DNA of 64,000 bases from Impatiens glandulifera (Eukaryota > Streptophyta > Magnoliopsida > Ericales > Balsaminaceae). This document shows positions 38,744-49,492 of this stretch, piece by piece; positions within the stretch are counted from its first letter, which is position 1, and every line of letters starts with the position of its first letter. The position numbers and the translations under genes were made by a program. The DNA lies in assembly GCF_907164915.1 (NCBI RefSeq), contig NC_061862.1, forward strand, positions 7,337,473 to 7,401,472, written 5' to 3'. Under the pieces are notes generated by a model that was not told where the DNA came from, made no database searches, and saw only the letters and a list, made by a program, of their open reading frames with translations.

Positions 38744-40947
38744 TGATAGGATCGGCTTTATCAATAGAGACGGGGGTCTGGCTAATGATGAAGGCTTATG
38801 AAAAACGGTTTGATAAAAATCTTGTTAAGGATTAATATCTCTTTCTATTCTACGCAAACTTGTGTAAACACTTGAAACAGATTCAAGGCGGAATTGTTTA
38901 CTTGGGTTTGAATCACAAGATGAAATATGAGAAGATGACAGAAAATGAAGAACACAACAGTTTGTTTATGGATGTTCGGAGAAACTCTCCTACGTCACCC
39001 CTTCTTCCAACCACCGGAAGGATTCACTATATGATGAGAATCAAATACAGTTTACACACACTTAACTCACTATTGAACAGAACACTTTCTGTTCAATTAC
39101 AAGAAGATGAAGAATATCACTCAGCTAATGGTGTTTTGATTCTAGCTCTCTCTCTCGATTCACACACAGTACAATCAGAAAGAAGCTTCACAGAATGAGT
39201 TCAGTAAGCAAGATGATTGAGTAGTCTCTCTCTGCAAAATCAGAATGCTTGTTCGTTTGTATTGGCTTGAAAATTGATAAAGTCGCTGCTTCGTCCGTTG
39301 CTCTTAGGATTGATTAAATACTGAGCAGGAGCTAACAGTCGAATCTTCAAGATTGATATGTGGCGCTCTTCCATTGGAAATCCTCCATTGTACACAGCAG
39401 GTTCTGAGCACAAGGATCGTGGCCGTACCGAACTGGTAGTGCGCCGAATATTCCATCAGAGATGTACCTGCAAAACGGGTAATGTGAGGAAAATTCCCTT
39501 ACGTGGCATTCCTTGATTGGATGCATATAGTTGTTGTACTAATCTTCACAGGAACGTGGAGCAGGAGTAGGGTACAACTATAGCACGTGGATATGAGAAA
39601 TGCTAGATTCAAGCGTACTGCTTGAACAGAGCATTAGACGTATTTCAGTTAGACGGATTTGAGAAAATCAGTCTAATGAAATAAGTCAACTCCTTCTAAT
39701 GAAAAACGTCTATTAGACCGCCTGGTCTAATATAATTAGACTCGCGTCTAATTTCAATAACCATTAGACGGGTACGTCTAACTCTACTGAGTTAGACTGC
39801 CACGTCTAATTCCGGTTCTACCTCAGACTAATCTGAAGGAGTTAGACTCACGTCTAACTTTCACTAATTAGACAACCCGTCTAATTATTAAATAACCATT
39901 AGACCGACACGTCTAACTCCACTAAGTTAGACTGCCACGTCTAATTCTGGTTCTACCTCAGACTAATCTGAAGGAGTTAGACTCACGTCTAACTTTCACT
40001 AATTAGACAACCCGTCTAATTATTAAATAACCATTAGACCGACACGTCTAACTCCACTAAGTTAGACTGCCACGTCTAATTCCCGTTCTACCTCAGACTA
40101 ATCTGAAGGAGTTAGACTCACGTCTAACTTTCATTAATTAGACAACCCGTCTAATTATTAAATAACCATTAGACCGACACGTCTAACTCCACTGAGTTAG
40201 ACTGCCACGTCTAATTCCGGTTCTACCTCAGACTAATCTGAAGGAGTTAGACTCACGTCTAACTTTCACTAATTAGACAACCCGTCTAATTATTAAATAA
40301 CCATTAGACCGACATGTCTAACTCCACTGAGTTAGACTGCCACGTCTAATTCCGGTTCTACCTCAGACTAATATGAAGGAGTTAGACTCACGTCTAACTT
40401 TCACTAATTAGACAACCTGTCTAATTATAATAACCATTAGACCGGCACGTCTAACTCCACTGAATTAGACTGCCACGGCTAATTCCGTGTATTCATTAGA
40501 CTATCCGTCTAATTCTTTACACATCTATTAGACTTATACGTCTAACTCCGATGAGTTAGACTGTAGGTCTAATTCTATTAGACTCACGTCTAATTCCATT
40601 AGACTTGCGTCTAATTCCGTGTATTCATTAGACTATCAGTCTAATTCTTTACACATCTATTAGACTTACATGTCTAACTCCGATGAGTTAGACTGTAGGT
40701 CTAATTCTATTAGACTCACGTCTAATTTACACGTCTATTAGACTTACATGTCTAATTCCGATGAGTTAGACTATGAGTCTAATTCTATGCGAATGAAAAT
40801 TAAGATCGGTCTAATGGCCATCATTAGATTCAAGTCTAGAGACATGTTGTCTCAATACACCTGTATTGAAACTTATAAATTATTTCATCATCAAAATATT
40901 AGTGGGTAAATTATTTCAACACTTAGTCAAAATAATTTGACCCAACA
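38744..40947 (+). mobile_element. Solo LTR, 2204 bp, with 5-bp target duplication
   Basis: Begins TGATAGGATCGG and ends TTTGACCCAACA, the TG and CA termini of LTR retrotransposons. It is flanked by the perfect direct repeat AACTC at 38739-38743 and 40948-40952. Copy 1 of the segment has a single uninterrupted AACTC at the same place (about 2123-2127). There is no gag, pol, primer-binding site or second LTR, so it is a solo LTR from recombination between two LTRs. The open frame 38860-39198 lies inside and matches no protein I know. The orientation is nominal, because a solo LTR with TG and CA ends does not show strand by itself. Confidence 0.92.
39640..40810. repeat. Hairpin-rich tandem array inside the solo LTR (135-bp and 132-bp units)
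   Basis: The word GTTCTACCTCAGACTAAT recurs at 39815, 39950, 40085, 40220 and 40355, a period of exactly 135 bases. A second unit type starting GTGTATTCATTAGACTATC recurs at 40487 and 40619. Every unit is built from the complementary half-words TTAGAC and GTCTAA separated by four to six bases, so each unit can form several short hairpins. Confidence 0.93.
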
Positions 40948-41150
40948 AACTCCCAAATGAGTTGTTTTCTGACCTTATTTTTACGAGATTAAAGAGGATT
41001 GTAAGTCACGTGACTTAGAAAAATAATCGACTAAAACATTTTTCTAGAAAAGTACTCGGGTTGAGTTTACTATCAAAATCTCTCGTACTCCTCTTTGGCG
41101 GGATTCAGACGGAAGGTAAGGCATAGGGCACTGACCAATTGCGATGTATG

Positions 41151-42430
41151 ATTCACCCTTAAAGATCGGGTAAAAAATGTTTTAAGATCGAAAAACAAAA
41201 ACGGGGAGCGAAGAAAATGATGTACATGTTACAATCCCAATTATTTTTGGGTGGACTATCTAGTCGTCTGATGCGTATCATTCGTAATGTTATTATTATG
41301 ACGTTTTTTGACATTCATTCCGGAAACCCGATATAGTCAGATGGGTAGTTAGTCATTCTACTCGAAGACTTACGAGCTTGATAACCTATTAAATAATGTT
41401 CTTTTTTCATGTCATGCTTTTTCATTTAAAATAATCGAGTTTTATCATTATTAAAATATATAGACCATTTAAAAAAGAGATAAAAGAGGAGAATAAAAAT
41501 TATTTAAATTTATAGTATTTATTTCACTCAAGATTGGATCTCTCATGGTTTCAATGATATATATGGGAAGAGTAATCAACTTATCAAATGTTATATATCA
41601 GATTTTGAAAAAAAGTATTAATTTTTGGAGGGGATAGACTTTGCTATAAATATAAAAATATTCATTAAGGATATTTCTTTTTCAATATTATAAAAACGCT
41701 ACTTTTATAGACTTTTTCTATTTTTTAAATACGAGAATTTTATTTTTGAGACTCCGTTTTGATATATATAGACTATTTAAAATTTTAAACTCGTCTTGAG
41801 GTAACCGATTCAATCTGAACCGATTGATGTGGTTTTTCCCTGATCGGAGCGGATGTGAGAAAATCCACAATATTTTGATCTGGTTTCGGGCGAGTGGTAT
41901 TTACATCTCTGCATAGATTCTCAATCCGAAAAATGTTGTTTTAAATAATTAATATATATATATATATTATTGCAATTATTAATTTTATTTTATTTAAAAA
42001 AACACTATTTTCTCTTATTTAATGTAATCATTATAAGTTTATTTTATATTTTGAAAATTTATTCTTATTGGATGTTTATTTATTTGGGCATTTAATATAT
42101 TAAAATTATTGTTATTAATATTATTTTGTTTATTATTGGATATTTTGATTAATTTATAATTAAAAATATATAAATTATTTTAATTTTTTATTTATATTTT
42201 AAGTTTAAATTGTTTTTGAATTTTGATACGCGAGGAATTCCTATTCCAGACTCCTTACAATATATCATATTAATTTTGAAAAATATTTAGTATATTTTTA
42301 ATTTAGTTATAAAAGTATATAATATTTTAACTTTAAATTTCATACTAAAAATAATAATAATATATATATATATAATTGAGCCTACACGTGCTTGTCCATA
42401 TTGTAAAATAATGTTTAGATGAAGTTTGAA

Positions 42431-42474
<44 letters not shown>

Positions 42475-42550
42475 TGACATTAATTAAGGGATTTAGAATA
42501 TCAGCCTAAAAAAATGTGTTAAATTTCAGACAATTACTTTTTTAATTCAA
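41151..42550. other. AT-rich DNA present in copy 2 only, nothing recognised
   Basis: Lies between the relic family G end and MULE family a. Includes an (AT)n tract at about 42437-42470. No gene visible. Confidence 0.6.
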
Positions 42551-42654
42551 GGGAAAATTTGAGGGAATGAACTCAAAGATAAGGTTATTTGACCTGGTGG
42601 TAAATTATAAATTTAATTGCGTTCGTGGTCTTTTTATTTTTTTTGACGAAATTA

Positions 42655-42815
42655 CCCTTGTAGCGAAACGCTAAGGGACTTAGCGTTTCAGTAAGTGAAT
42701 TATGATTAGTATAAATACTCTAATTTTTCCATTTCTTTTTCTCTCTTCTCTTGTCCTCTCTTTCACGGCGGCGGCGACAGAGGCAGAGGCGGCGGGGCGA
42801 GGCGGCGGTCTAACC
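42655..42815 (+). promoter_or_regulatory. MULE a left terminal promoter-like block
   Basis: Palindromic words TAGCGAAACGCTAAGG and CTTAGCGTTTC at 42661-42690 are followed by TATAAATA at 42710-42717, a CT-rich stretch at 42722-42765 and a GGC-rich leader. Telomere-like AAACCCTAACCCTAAACC follows near 42890. Order and spacing resemble a plant core promoter. Activity is inferred. Confidence 0.5.
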
Positions 42816-43139
42816 TAAATCGATTTGCACGATCTTCATTTCTTTCAAACCCTAAACCTAAATCGATTTACACGATCTTCATTTCTTTCAAACCCTAACC
42901 CTAAACCTATTTTGCATGCAGGTCAGGTGAAGGATGATTCTAATGTGTCGAAGAAGATGTTTATTTCAAACCTAATTCGATTTATGTTCATGTTTCCATG
43001 ATATTCTCAAACTCTTCTGTTCTTATTTGATTCATATTGTTTCATATTTATTATTTGGTTCGTTCATATCATATTGGTTCATATTTTGGTTCATATTTAT
43101 GTCGTTGATGATATTTGCAGATAATCTTGGTTCTGTTTC

Positions 43140-43255
43140 AGGGAAGTTTCGCTAAGTGCTTAGCGTTTCGCTAAGTGCATTTCGCTAAGTGCATTTCGCT
43201 AAGTGCATTTCGCCAAGTGCATTTCGCTAAATGCATTTTGCTAAGTGCATTCGTC
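43140..43255 (+). repeat. Subterminal array of MULE a, left
   Basis: About seven units of roughly 15 bases with the form TTTCGCTAAGTGCAT, the first containing CGCTAAGTGCTTAGCG. Confidence 0.85.
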
Positions 43256-44065
43256 ACTTGTGGGAAGTTTTAATGGGGGTGATTAAATTTTTATTTGAAT
43301 GTTTGAATCTTCATGTTAATGATGTTGTTCATTATTAGTTTGTTAGTTGAATAGAATAGAGAGGTTCTTCTTATTTATGTTGTTTAATCTTTCAACTATT
43401 GTAGAGAACCAAATCTTAAACTTTCAATCAATTTTTATAACAAAATATTGGTAACACATCTTATGAATTATGATGAATGGACCTTGATTGGGTAAGAATA
43501 CAAACCGATCCGAGCTATCTAACTATCCAATATGAATTGAACTTTTGATCCTTTGGTTCAAGTCCGTGATGGCTTGGATTCGATTCCATATTTAAGACAT
43601 TCATGATGGAGTATAATCAAAATTTGAAAAAAAATCACACCGTTCACTTACATAAATTTGAATCTTGAAATGCCTCTTTAGATCTTGTTTTTATCTTAAC
43701 AGTATAAAGAACTAGAACTTCACTTCTATCAATAAATAAAAGAGCTCTGCATAAATGAAATTGTACCAAGAACAAATAGTCTTATCAAACATATTATTCT
43801 TTTTTACCACATGAACTAAAAAATTACAATTACAACTGTGAACTACATATTATATGTTTTCATATATACAAAATCTATTAGCAATTAAAAAACAAACTTT
43901 TGAAGAGATTACTATATTTTTTCCCAGTAACTGAAATGGGAATAAGTAAAAAATAGCCTCTCCAATTAGTCCAGAATCCTTTCCTATATGACCAAGTTAG
44001 CATATGCATCAAGTCCTTGGCTGCTCCCATTTTGCTTTAGCTTCTTGAAAGGAATAATATTTTAC

Positions 44066-44999
44066 TGGAAGGCGGATAGTTCTAAAGTGCTGGAAAATCG
44101 CCTTCCTAATGGATTGCCTTATCCACCAGTATGCATAAGTAGCAAACCTGCAACCAGCTTGAGGCTTGAATTTCTCAACACTTTTCAGAAGACCCATGCT
44201 CCCTTCCTGCAACAAAAGACTCAGTTTAAATTGGCAAAAACTCCCACGTAAAAATGCCTTTCAAACTTCTTTTTTCTTATTGAGATGTATGCACATATGT
44301 ATGTGAGTGTGTGGTGTGGGTCTGTGAAAGGTATACTTTTGTCTAAAGTTTACATTTGTTATGTTTCCCAAAATCACAAAAATCTGGATTATGATCCTGA
44401 AATAATTTTAGTAAACTGAAGCAAAAAATCACATTATAATTTGTATTAGATTCCAAAAAATATCTTATACCAAAAAAATAAAAAATCACTTCCAATTTTA
44501 AGATTTGCCAATTTTCAATTAGACCGTGATGGAGACAAAATAATAGTTTTCAAATAGGCTAAATAATTTATTCAAGTTTTGCTTGTACCTGTAACAAATC
44601 ATGAAGTTTGAGACCATGATTCTGATACTGTTTAGCGATATGAACCAACATCCGTAGATTGGCAGATATTAGCCTCTCCCTACTTCTGTTACAGAAATTA
44701 AGCCGCGACTTCAATTCCCTAGATGTGGCCTCCGCCCATTCAACAAGTGTTGGTTCGCGGCCGAACTGTGTGTGGAGTCTAGTTTTCACTTCTTCTAGTT
44801 TCATTAGATTCTGCCAAAATTCAACAAACAATACCGCATTAATACATATTTTTATTAGAAATACATGCGGTTATGAATGGAACATGCATGGCTTGATAAA
44901 TTATCTAATTGTTGGGAACAATATGCAGTTAGGATGAAACTTGAATACCTGTATTTGATCAAAGAAATCGTCTTCCTCTTTTTGAGTCAAAAGTTGCTT
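44066..44999 (-). pseudogene. Captured exons of a plastid RNA polymerase sigma factor
   Basis: Three exons in order on the minus strand, all in phase 0 with GT donors (and AG acceptors before the second and third). 44949-44999 reads KQLLTQKEEDDFFDQIQ. 44589-44810 contains FGREPTLVEWAEA, RSRERLISANLRML and HIAKQYQNHGLKLHDLLQ. 44066-44206 contains [18 protein letters not shown] and [17 protein letters not shown], then FRTIRLP. These are region 1.2 and region 2 (core binding, -10 recognition) of bacterial-type sigma-70 factors, as in the plant SIG family that directs the plastid-encoded polymerase. About 138 codons remain of a protein usually near 500. Regions 3 and 4 and the transit peptide are absent. 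The frames are intact but the piece cannot be a full factor. It lies inside MULE a, so it is a transduplicated fragment. SIG6-like identity is possible but not certain. Confidence 0.88.
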
Positions 45000-45111
45000 A
45001 GTTTCGAGTCAAAAGTTGTTGTATTTGATGCACGGGTTTTCCTTGAATTCTCATTCAATGGGTTGGAAATTTCCCCAACTGTAACATTATATTTTGACCC
45101 ATTCTCATAAA

Positions 45112-45236
45112 TAAGCACTTAGCGAAACGCTAAGCACTTAGCGAAACTCTAAGCACTTAGAGAAATACACTTAGCGAAATGCACTTAGCGAAACGCTAAG
45201 CACTTAGCAAAACGCTAAGCACTTAGCGAAATTTCC
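45112..45236 (-). repeat. Subterminal array of MULE a, right
   Basis: Repeats of CACTTAGCGAAACGCTAAG, a self-complementary word with a three-base loop, six or seven units, inverted relative to 43140-43255. Confidence 0.87.
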
Positions 45237-45654
45237 CTAAAACAGAACCCATATGATCCGAGATTATCTGCAAATATCATCAACGACATAAATATGAACC
45301 AGAAATATGAACCAATATGATATGAACGAACAAAATAACAAATATGAAACAATATGAACCAAATAAGAACAGAAGGGTTTGAGAATATCATGGAAACATG
45401 AATATAAATCGAATTATGTTTGAAATGAACATCTTCTTCGACACCTTAGAATCATCCTTCACTTGACCTGCATGCAATATAGGTTTAGGGTTAGGGTTTG
45501 AAAGAAATGAAGATCGTGTAAATCGATTTAGGTTTAGGGTTTGAAAGAAATGAAGATCGTGCAAATCGATTTAGGTTAGACCGCCGCCTCTACCTCTGCC
45601 TCTATCGCCGTCGCCGTGAAAAAGAGAACAAGAGAAGAGAGAGAAAGAAAATGA

Positions 45655-45735
45655 AAGATATGAAAAAATTAGATTATTTATACTAAACCTAATTCACTTA
45701 GCGAAACGCTAAGTCCTATAGCGTTTCGCTACAAG
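45655..45735 (-). promoter_or_regulatory. MULE a right terminal promoter-like block
   Basis: Mirror of 42655-42740. Palindromic words CTTAGCGAAACGCTAAG at 45697-45713 and TAGCGTTTCGCTA at 45719-45731 lie upstream, on the minus strand, of AGTATAAATAATC (about 45671-45683). Confidence 0.5.
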
Positions 45736-46377
45736 GGTAATTTCGTCAAAAAAAAATAAAAAGACCACGAACGCAATTAAATTTATAATTTACCACGAAC
45801 GCAATTAAATTTATAATTTACCACCAGGTCAAATAACCTCATCTTTAAGGTCATTTCCTCAAATTTCCCCGCAGAGATTTGTTCTTTAAAATAATTATAT
45901 TTTTTTTTCATAATTTTTATCTTTTTAGTTTGAATAATTGTCAACTTAATTATTATGTATATAATAATTATAATTTATTATATATATAGGATTGATTGTA
46001 TGTATAAATAAAAATGTATCCTTTAGCATCACTATGTATATTTTAAACTAAAACATTTCATTCGAATTATTTAATAATAAGTTATTTATAAAATTGCAAC
46101 AAAATTTATCATAAAGATTTGACGGATGAAGACATTATTATTTTGAAAATATGTAAATTATAAACTTAATGTTAAGCAGAAATTGAACGTTTTTATACTT
46201 GTTGAGTTTTTGTCAACAATTCAATAAGAAAAGGATACGACTTATATAAATGAATTTGACCATGAATTGATCATAAAATTTGTATGAAGATTTTACACCA
46301 TTAAAAATGAAATGCCAAATTAAAAATAAAATTTGCAATGGTCCTTGAAAAAAATCCTAAGAACTAAAAGAGAGACA

Positions 46378-47032
46378 TGTGAAATGATAAAATTCAGAAT
46401 TGGTAATGGAAAAAGAATATTATTCTGGCACGATCCGTGGTTAGAGAATAATCCCATAATTTTTCGTGAGGAATTCCAATCTATTAGAACCAAAAGAAAA
46501 TGTCTCTTGTAATTTATTAGAGATATTCAAAAAGGAAAATCAAGCTCTATTCTTATGAGTAATCTAGAAGAAGTCAGAATTCTGAATCTGATCAATAATA
46601 TATTCAATGAAAACATTGATACAAAGAGCTGGGATACTATTATGAATGAAAAGTTCATGGAAGGAAAAGCATGAGAGATCATTAGAACAAAGGAGCTGAT
46701 GGTCGATTCCCATAAAGTAGTCTAGTTTTCAAATGTTATACTTCAAAACCAATTCATTCTTTGGCTGACATTCAGGAAAAGATTGACAACAAGAGACATA
46801 ATTAAGAAGTATATGAATATTCCAGATGTGAATTGTCCAATCTGCGCAGTAAAAGAGGACAACATTGACCATTTGTTTAGGGAGTGCGCATTGTATCCAA
46901 GTTGTGGATCAATTTTGCTCAGAACATGAATATCACTAAATTTCCAAGTACATGGAACAAAATCATAGATCTTGTAAAGAAAAAGGTTAAGGGCGATAAC
47001 TTTTATGCAAATATTTTCAAATGCTTCTTTGG
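46378..47032 (+). pseudogene. LINE ORF2 tail fragment (zf-RVT), cut by gap
   Basis: Reads IGNGKRILFWHDPWLENNP, later RLTTRDIIKKYMNIP preceded by NQFILWLTFRK, then a CPICAVKEDNIDHLF zinc-binding motif, as in the C-terminal zf-RVT domain of plant LINE proteins (compare SRISKYM and CLLCIGNEETIDHLF at about 63670-63770). Several stops and at least one frame change break it. It is the longer version of 3390-3531 and enters a 500-N gap. It is a relative, not a copy, of the LINE at 54797. Confidence 0.82.
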
Positions 47033-47532
47033 NNNNNNNNNNNNNNNNNNNNNNNNNNNNNNNNNNNNNNNNNNNNNNNNNNNNNNNNNNNNNNNNNNNN
47101 NNNNNNNNNNNNNNNNNNNNNNNNNNNNNNNNNNNNNNNNNNNNNNNNNNNNNNNNNNNNNNNNNNNNNNNNNNNNNNNNNNNNNNNNNNNNNNNNNNNN
47201 NNNNNNNNNNNNNNNNNNNNNNNNNNNNNNNNNNNNNNNNNNNNNNNNNNNNNNNNNNNNNNNNNNNNNNNNNNNNNNNNNNNNNNNNNNNNNNNNNNNN
47301 NNNNNNNNNNNNNNNNNNNNNNNNNNNNNNNNNNNNNNNNNNNNNNNNNNNNNNNNNNNNNNNNNNNNNNNNNNNNNNNNNNNNNNNNNNNNNNNNNNNN
47401 NNNNNNNNNNNNNNNNNNNNNNNNNNNNNNNNNNNNNNNNNNNNNNNNNNNNNNNNNNNNNNNNNNNNNNNNNNNNNNNNNNNNNNNNNNNNNNNNNNNN
47501 NNNNNNNNNNNNNNNNNNNNNNNNNNNNNNNN
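47033..47532. other. Assembly gap of exactly 500 N
   Basis: All N, with the same round size as the first gap. The left side is the LINE tail. The right side starts at once inside repeat C. Confidence 0.98.
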
Positions 47533-48137
47533 AGTTTTATTTTCCTAAATTGTTTATGCAATTTAATATCAAGATAAATTAAATTTGATTTTACTTATCT
47601 TTACTATATTTATCTTTACTACATGTAATTCTATTTGAATTTAATTAGATTTATTTTTTATAAAAAAAAACTTTATTTTAAAGTTTCACTGCAACTAAAT
47701 ATCGTATCGCAGTTTACGAAAATATCGATTTTTATGGTATACAAAAAAAATTTAAATTATGGTACTAATACCAAAATTATTGGTACGATAAAGGTATGAA
47801 ATTTTTAAAATTTTTGTGTATCGAGATATACCAAAATAGTATTTATAAATTAAAATATATAATATAATTAAATAGATTTATATTAATTTAATTATACAAA
47901 TATAATTTTTAAATAATATCAAAATATAATTATACTAAAATATTATTCAATATAGGAAGTTCTACCATATCGATGAAATTGTTTTTTTTTTTTTAATTTA
48001 ATATTTTTTTAGGTATCAAAAGTATAATAACGATACCGTACCGAAATTAAAGTATATCGAAATCAAGGTAAGGTAAATATATAAATTTTTTTGTATACCG
48101 AAATTAAGGTATACCGAAATCAAGGTAAGGTAAAGGT

Positions 48138-49492
48138 ATGAGTATTCATCAATTCGCTTTTTGGGTTATTCGAATTCCTCGGTTCGGGTTCTTTAAATTT
48201 TTATTTTTTTAGCTAATTCAAAAACCGAACCGAATTTAAATAAATTTTATCAAAACCAAACCGAATTCGAATTTGATTTTTCGGTTCGAATTTGAATAAT
48301 TCAAATTCGAACCGAATTCAATTTTTTTTATTGTTTATTGTCAAATCTTGAATTCAAATTATTATAATTAAAATAAAATATAATTTCTTTTCAATTAAAT
48401 TATACAAAACAATTAAACTAACATAAAAAAATAAATTACATAAGTTATTACATCATAATGTCATATTTAAAATATAATCCATCATTAAATAAAATATGTC
48501 ATAGATCATCACATCATTAAATAAAATATGTCATAGATCATCCCATCATTCTTTGACACTAGATGATTCACTAAACATCAACTAAAGTGGACTCAAATAT
48601 CTATTATTTCAATTCTGTAATAAATTGAAAAAATATATTATACAGCTTATTAATAATTAACTAAGAAATAAAAAAAAAATTATCTTGTTTAGAATTTTCA
48701 AACTCCTTCATATTTTTCTTTGGAGCTTCACAAGAACGAATTAAATCTTGGCCACATGTACAATTCTAGGAGTTAAAGAACTCCTAAATGCATCCAGAAT
48801 TCTAATGATATACTATCGAACAATTAACTAATTAAGATCATTTCTTTTTCAATTCATCATTTTTAATTCTTCAAAAGTAGTTCACATGCCAAAAATATTT
48901 ATCTGTTAATAGTTTCAGCACTTATTTCATAAATAATTTTACTAAAATTTATAGAGAAAAAACGTAAAATTATATTAAATAAGATATTCAACTACATGAG
49001 AATCTATGTTTTGCAAAAATAGATCAAAAAAGTTGCAGCTGAAGTAGAGGATTTGTTTGATTAGATTAAGATATGAGGGAGGGAGGGAGGGAGGGAGGGA
49101 GGGAGGGAGGGAGGGAGGAAGGAAGAAAGGAAATGAGAGTAAAGAATAAAAAGAAGTTGATTATGTTAAAATAATAAGAATAGGGATTAAATTTAGAGAA
49201 ATGAGCTATTGAAAAATTAGTTTAGAGAATAAAAATAGGAGATGATATTTATATATTATATAAATATATTATTTGTTATAAATTATATAATATATAATCA
49301 AATAAAAAATGAATTCAGTTTTCGGTTTGGTTTTCGAGTTAAAATTTAAACTCAAAAATTAATTCAAAAATCGTATTTGAATTCGAATTGGTTTGAAATT
49401 CAATTCGAAAATTGAAAATTTAATACGAATTCGGTAAATTCGATCGAATTTAGTCGAATATTCGGTTTAGACCAAATATTGAACACTCCTAA
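48138..49492. mobile_element. Nested hAT-like element, C copy
   Basis: Ends ATGAGTATTCATC and, inverted, TTAGGAGTGTTCAATATTTG. Flanks GTAAAGGT (48130-48137) and GTAAAAGT (49493-49500) agree at 7 of 8 positions. Confidence 0.65.
49077..49118 (+). repeat. (GGGA)n tract
   Basis: About ten uninterrupted GGGA units. B has only about four to five in complement at 27412-27430. Such runs can form G-quadruplexes. Confidence 0.92.

Larger units (their letters stand above)
42551..45870. mobile_element. MULE family a (Pack-MULE) carrying sigma factor exons
   Basis: Long terminal inverted repeats: left tip GGGAAAATTTG at 42551, right tip, inverted, GGGGAAATTTG ending at 45870. Each arm runs about 600 bases through a palindrome block, a TATA-like box, a CT-rich and GGC-rich leader, telomere-like AAACCCTAA words and GGTTCATATTTATG repeats. 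The interior has no transposase but holds exons of a nuclear-encoded plastid sigma factor. The 9-bp flanks (TTAATTCAA and GCAGAGATT) do not match, so the target duplication is lost or the edges have been rearranged. Confidence 0.87.
37190..46513 (+). repeat. Large duplicated segment, copy 2
   Basis: Counterpart of 715-3531. It contains the solo LTR (38744-40947) and the whole MULE family a, both missing or reduced in copy 1. The part 37435-37756 is unlike copy 1 and includes a minus-strand open frame (37638-38024) without recognisable family. Confidence 0.85.

Noticed and set aside
38860..39198. 112-codon open frame in the solo LTR
   Set aside because: No family, lies wholly inside non-coding LTR bounded by a target duplication.
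39640..40810. Possible CRISPR array from regular 135-bp repeats
   Set aside because: Repeats are contiguous and similar over their full length with no unique spacers, and the context is a plant LTR.
44568..44937. Plus-strand frames at 43988-44251 and 44659-44937
   Set aside because: Antisense of the sigma factor exons, which have the recognisable motifs and splice sites.
42542..45879. 9-bp target duplication for MULE a
   Set aside because: Flanks TTAATTCAA and GCAGAGATT do not match in any close register.
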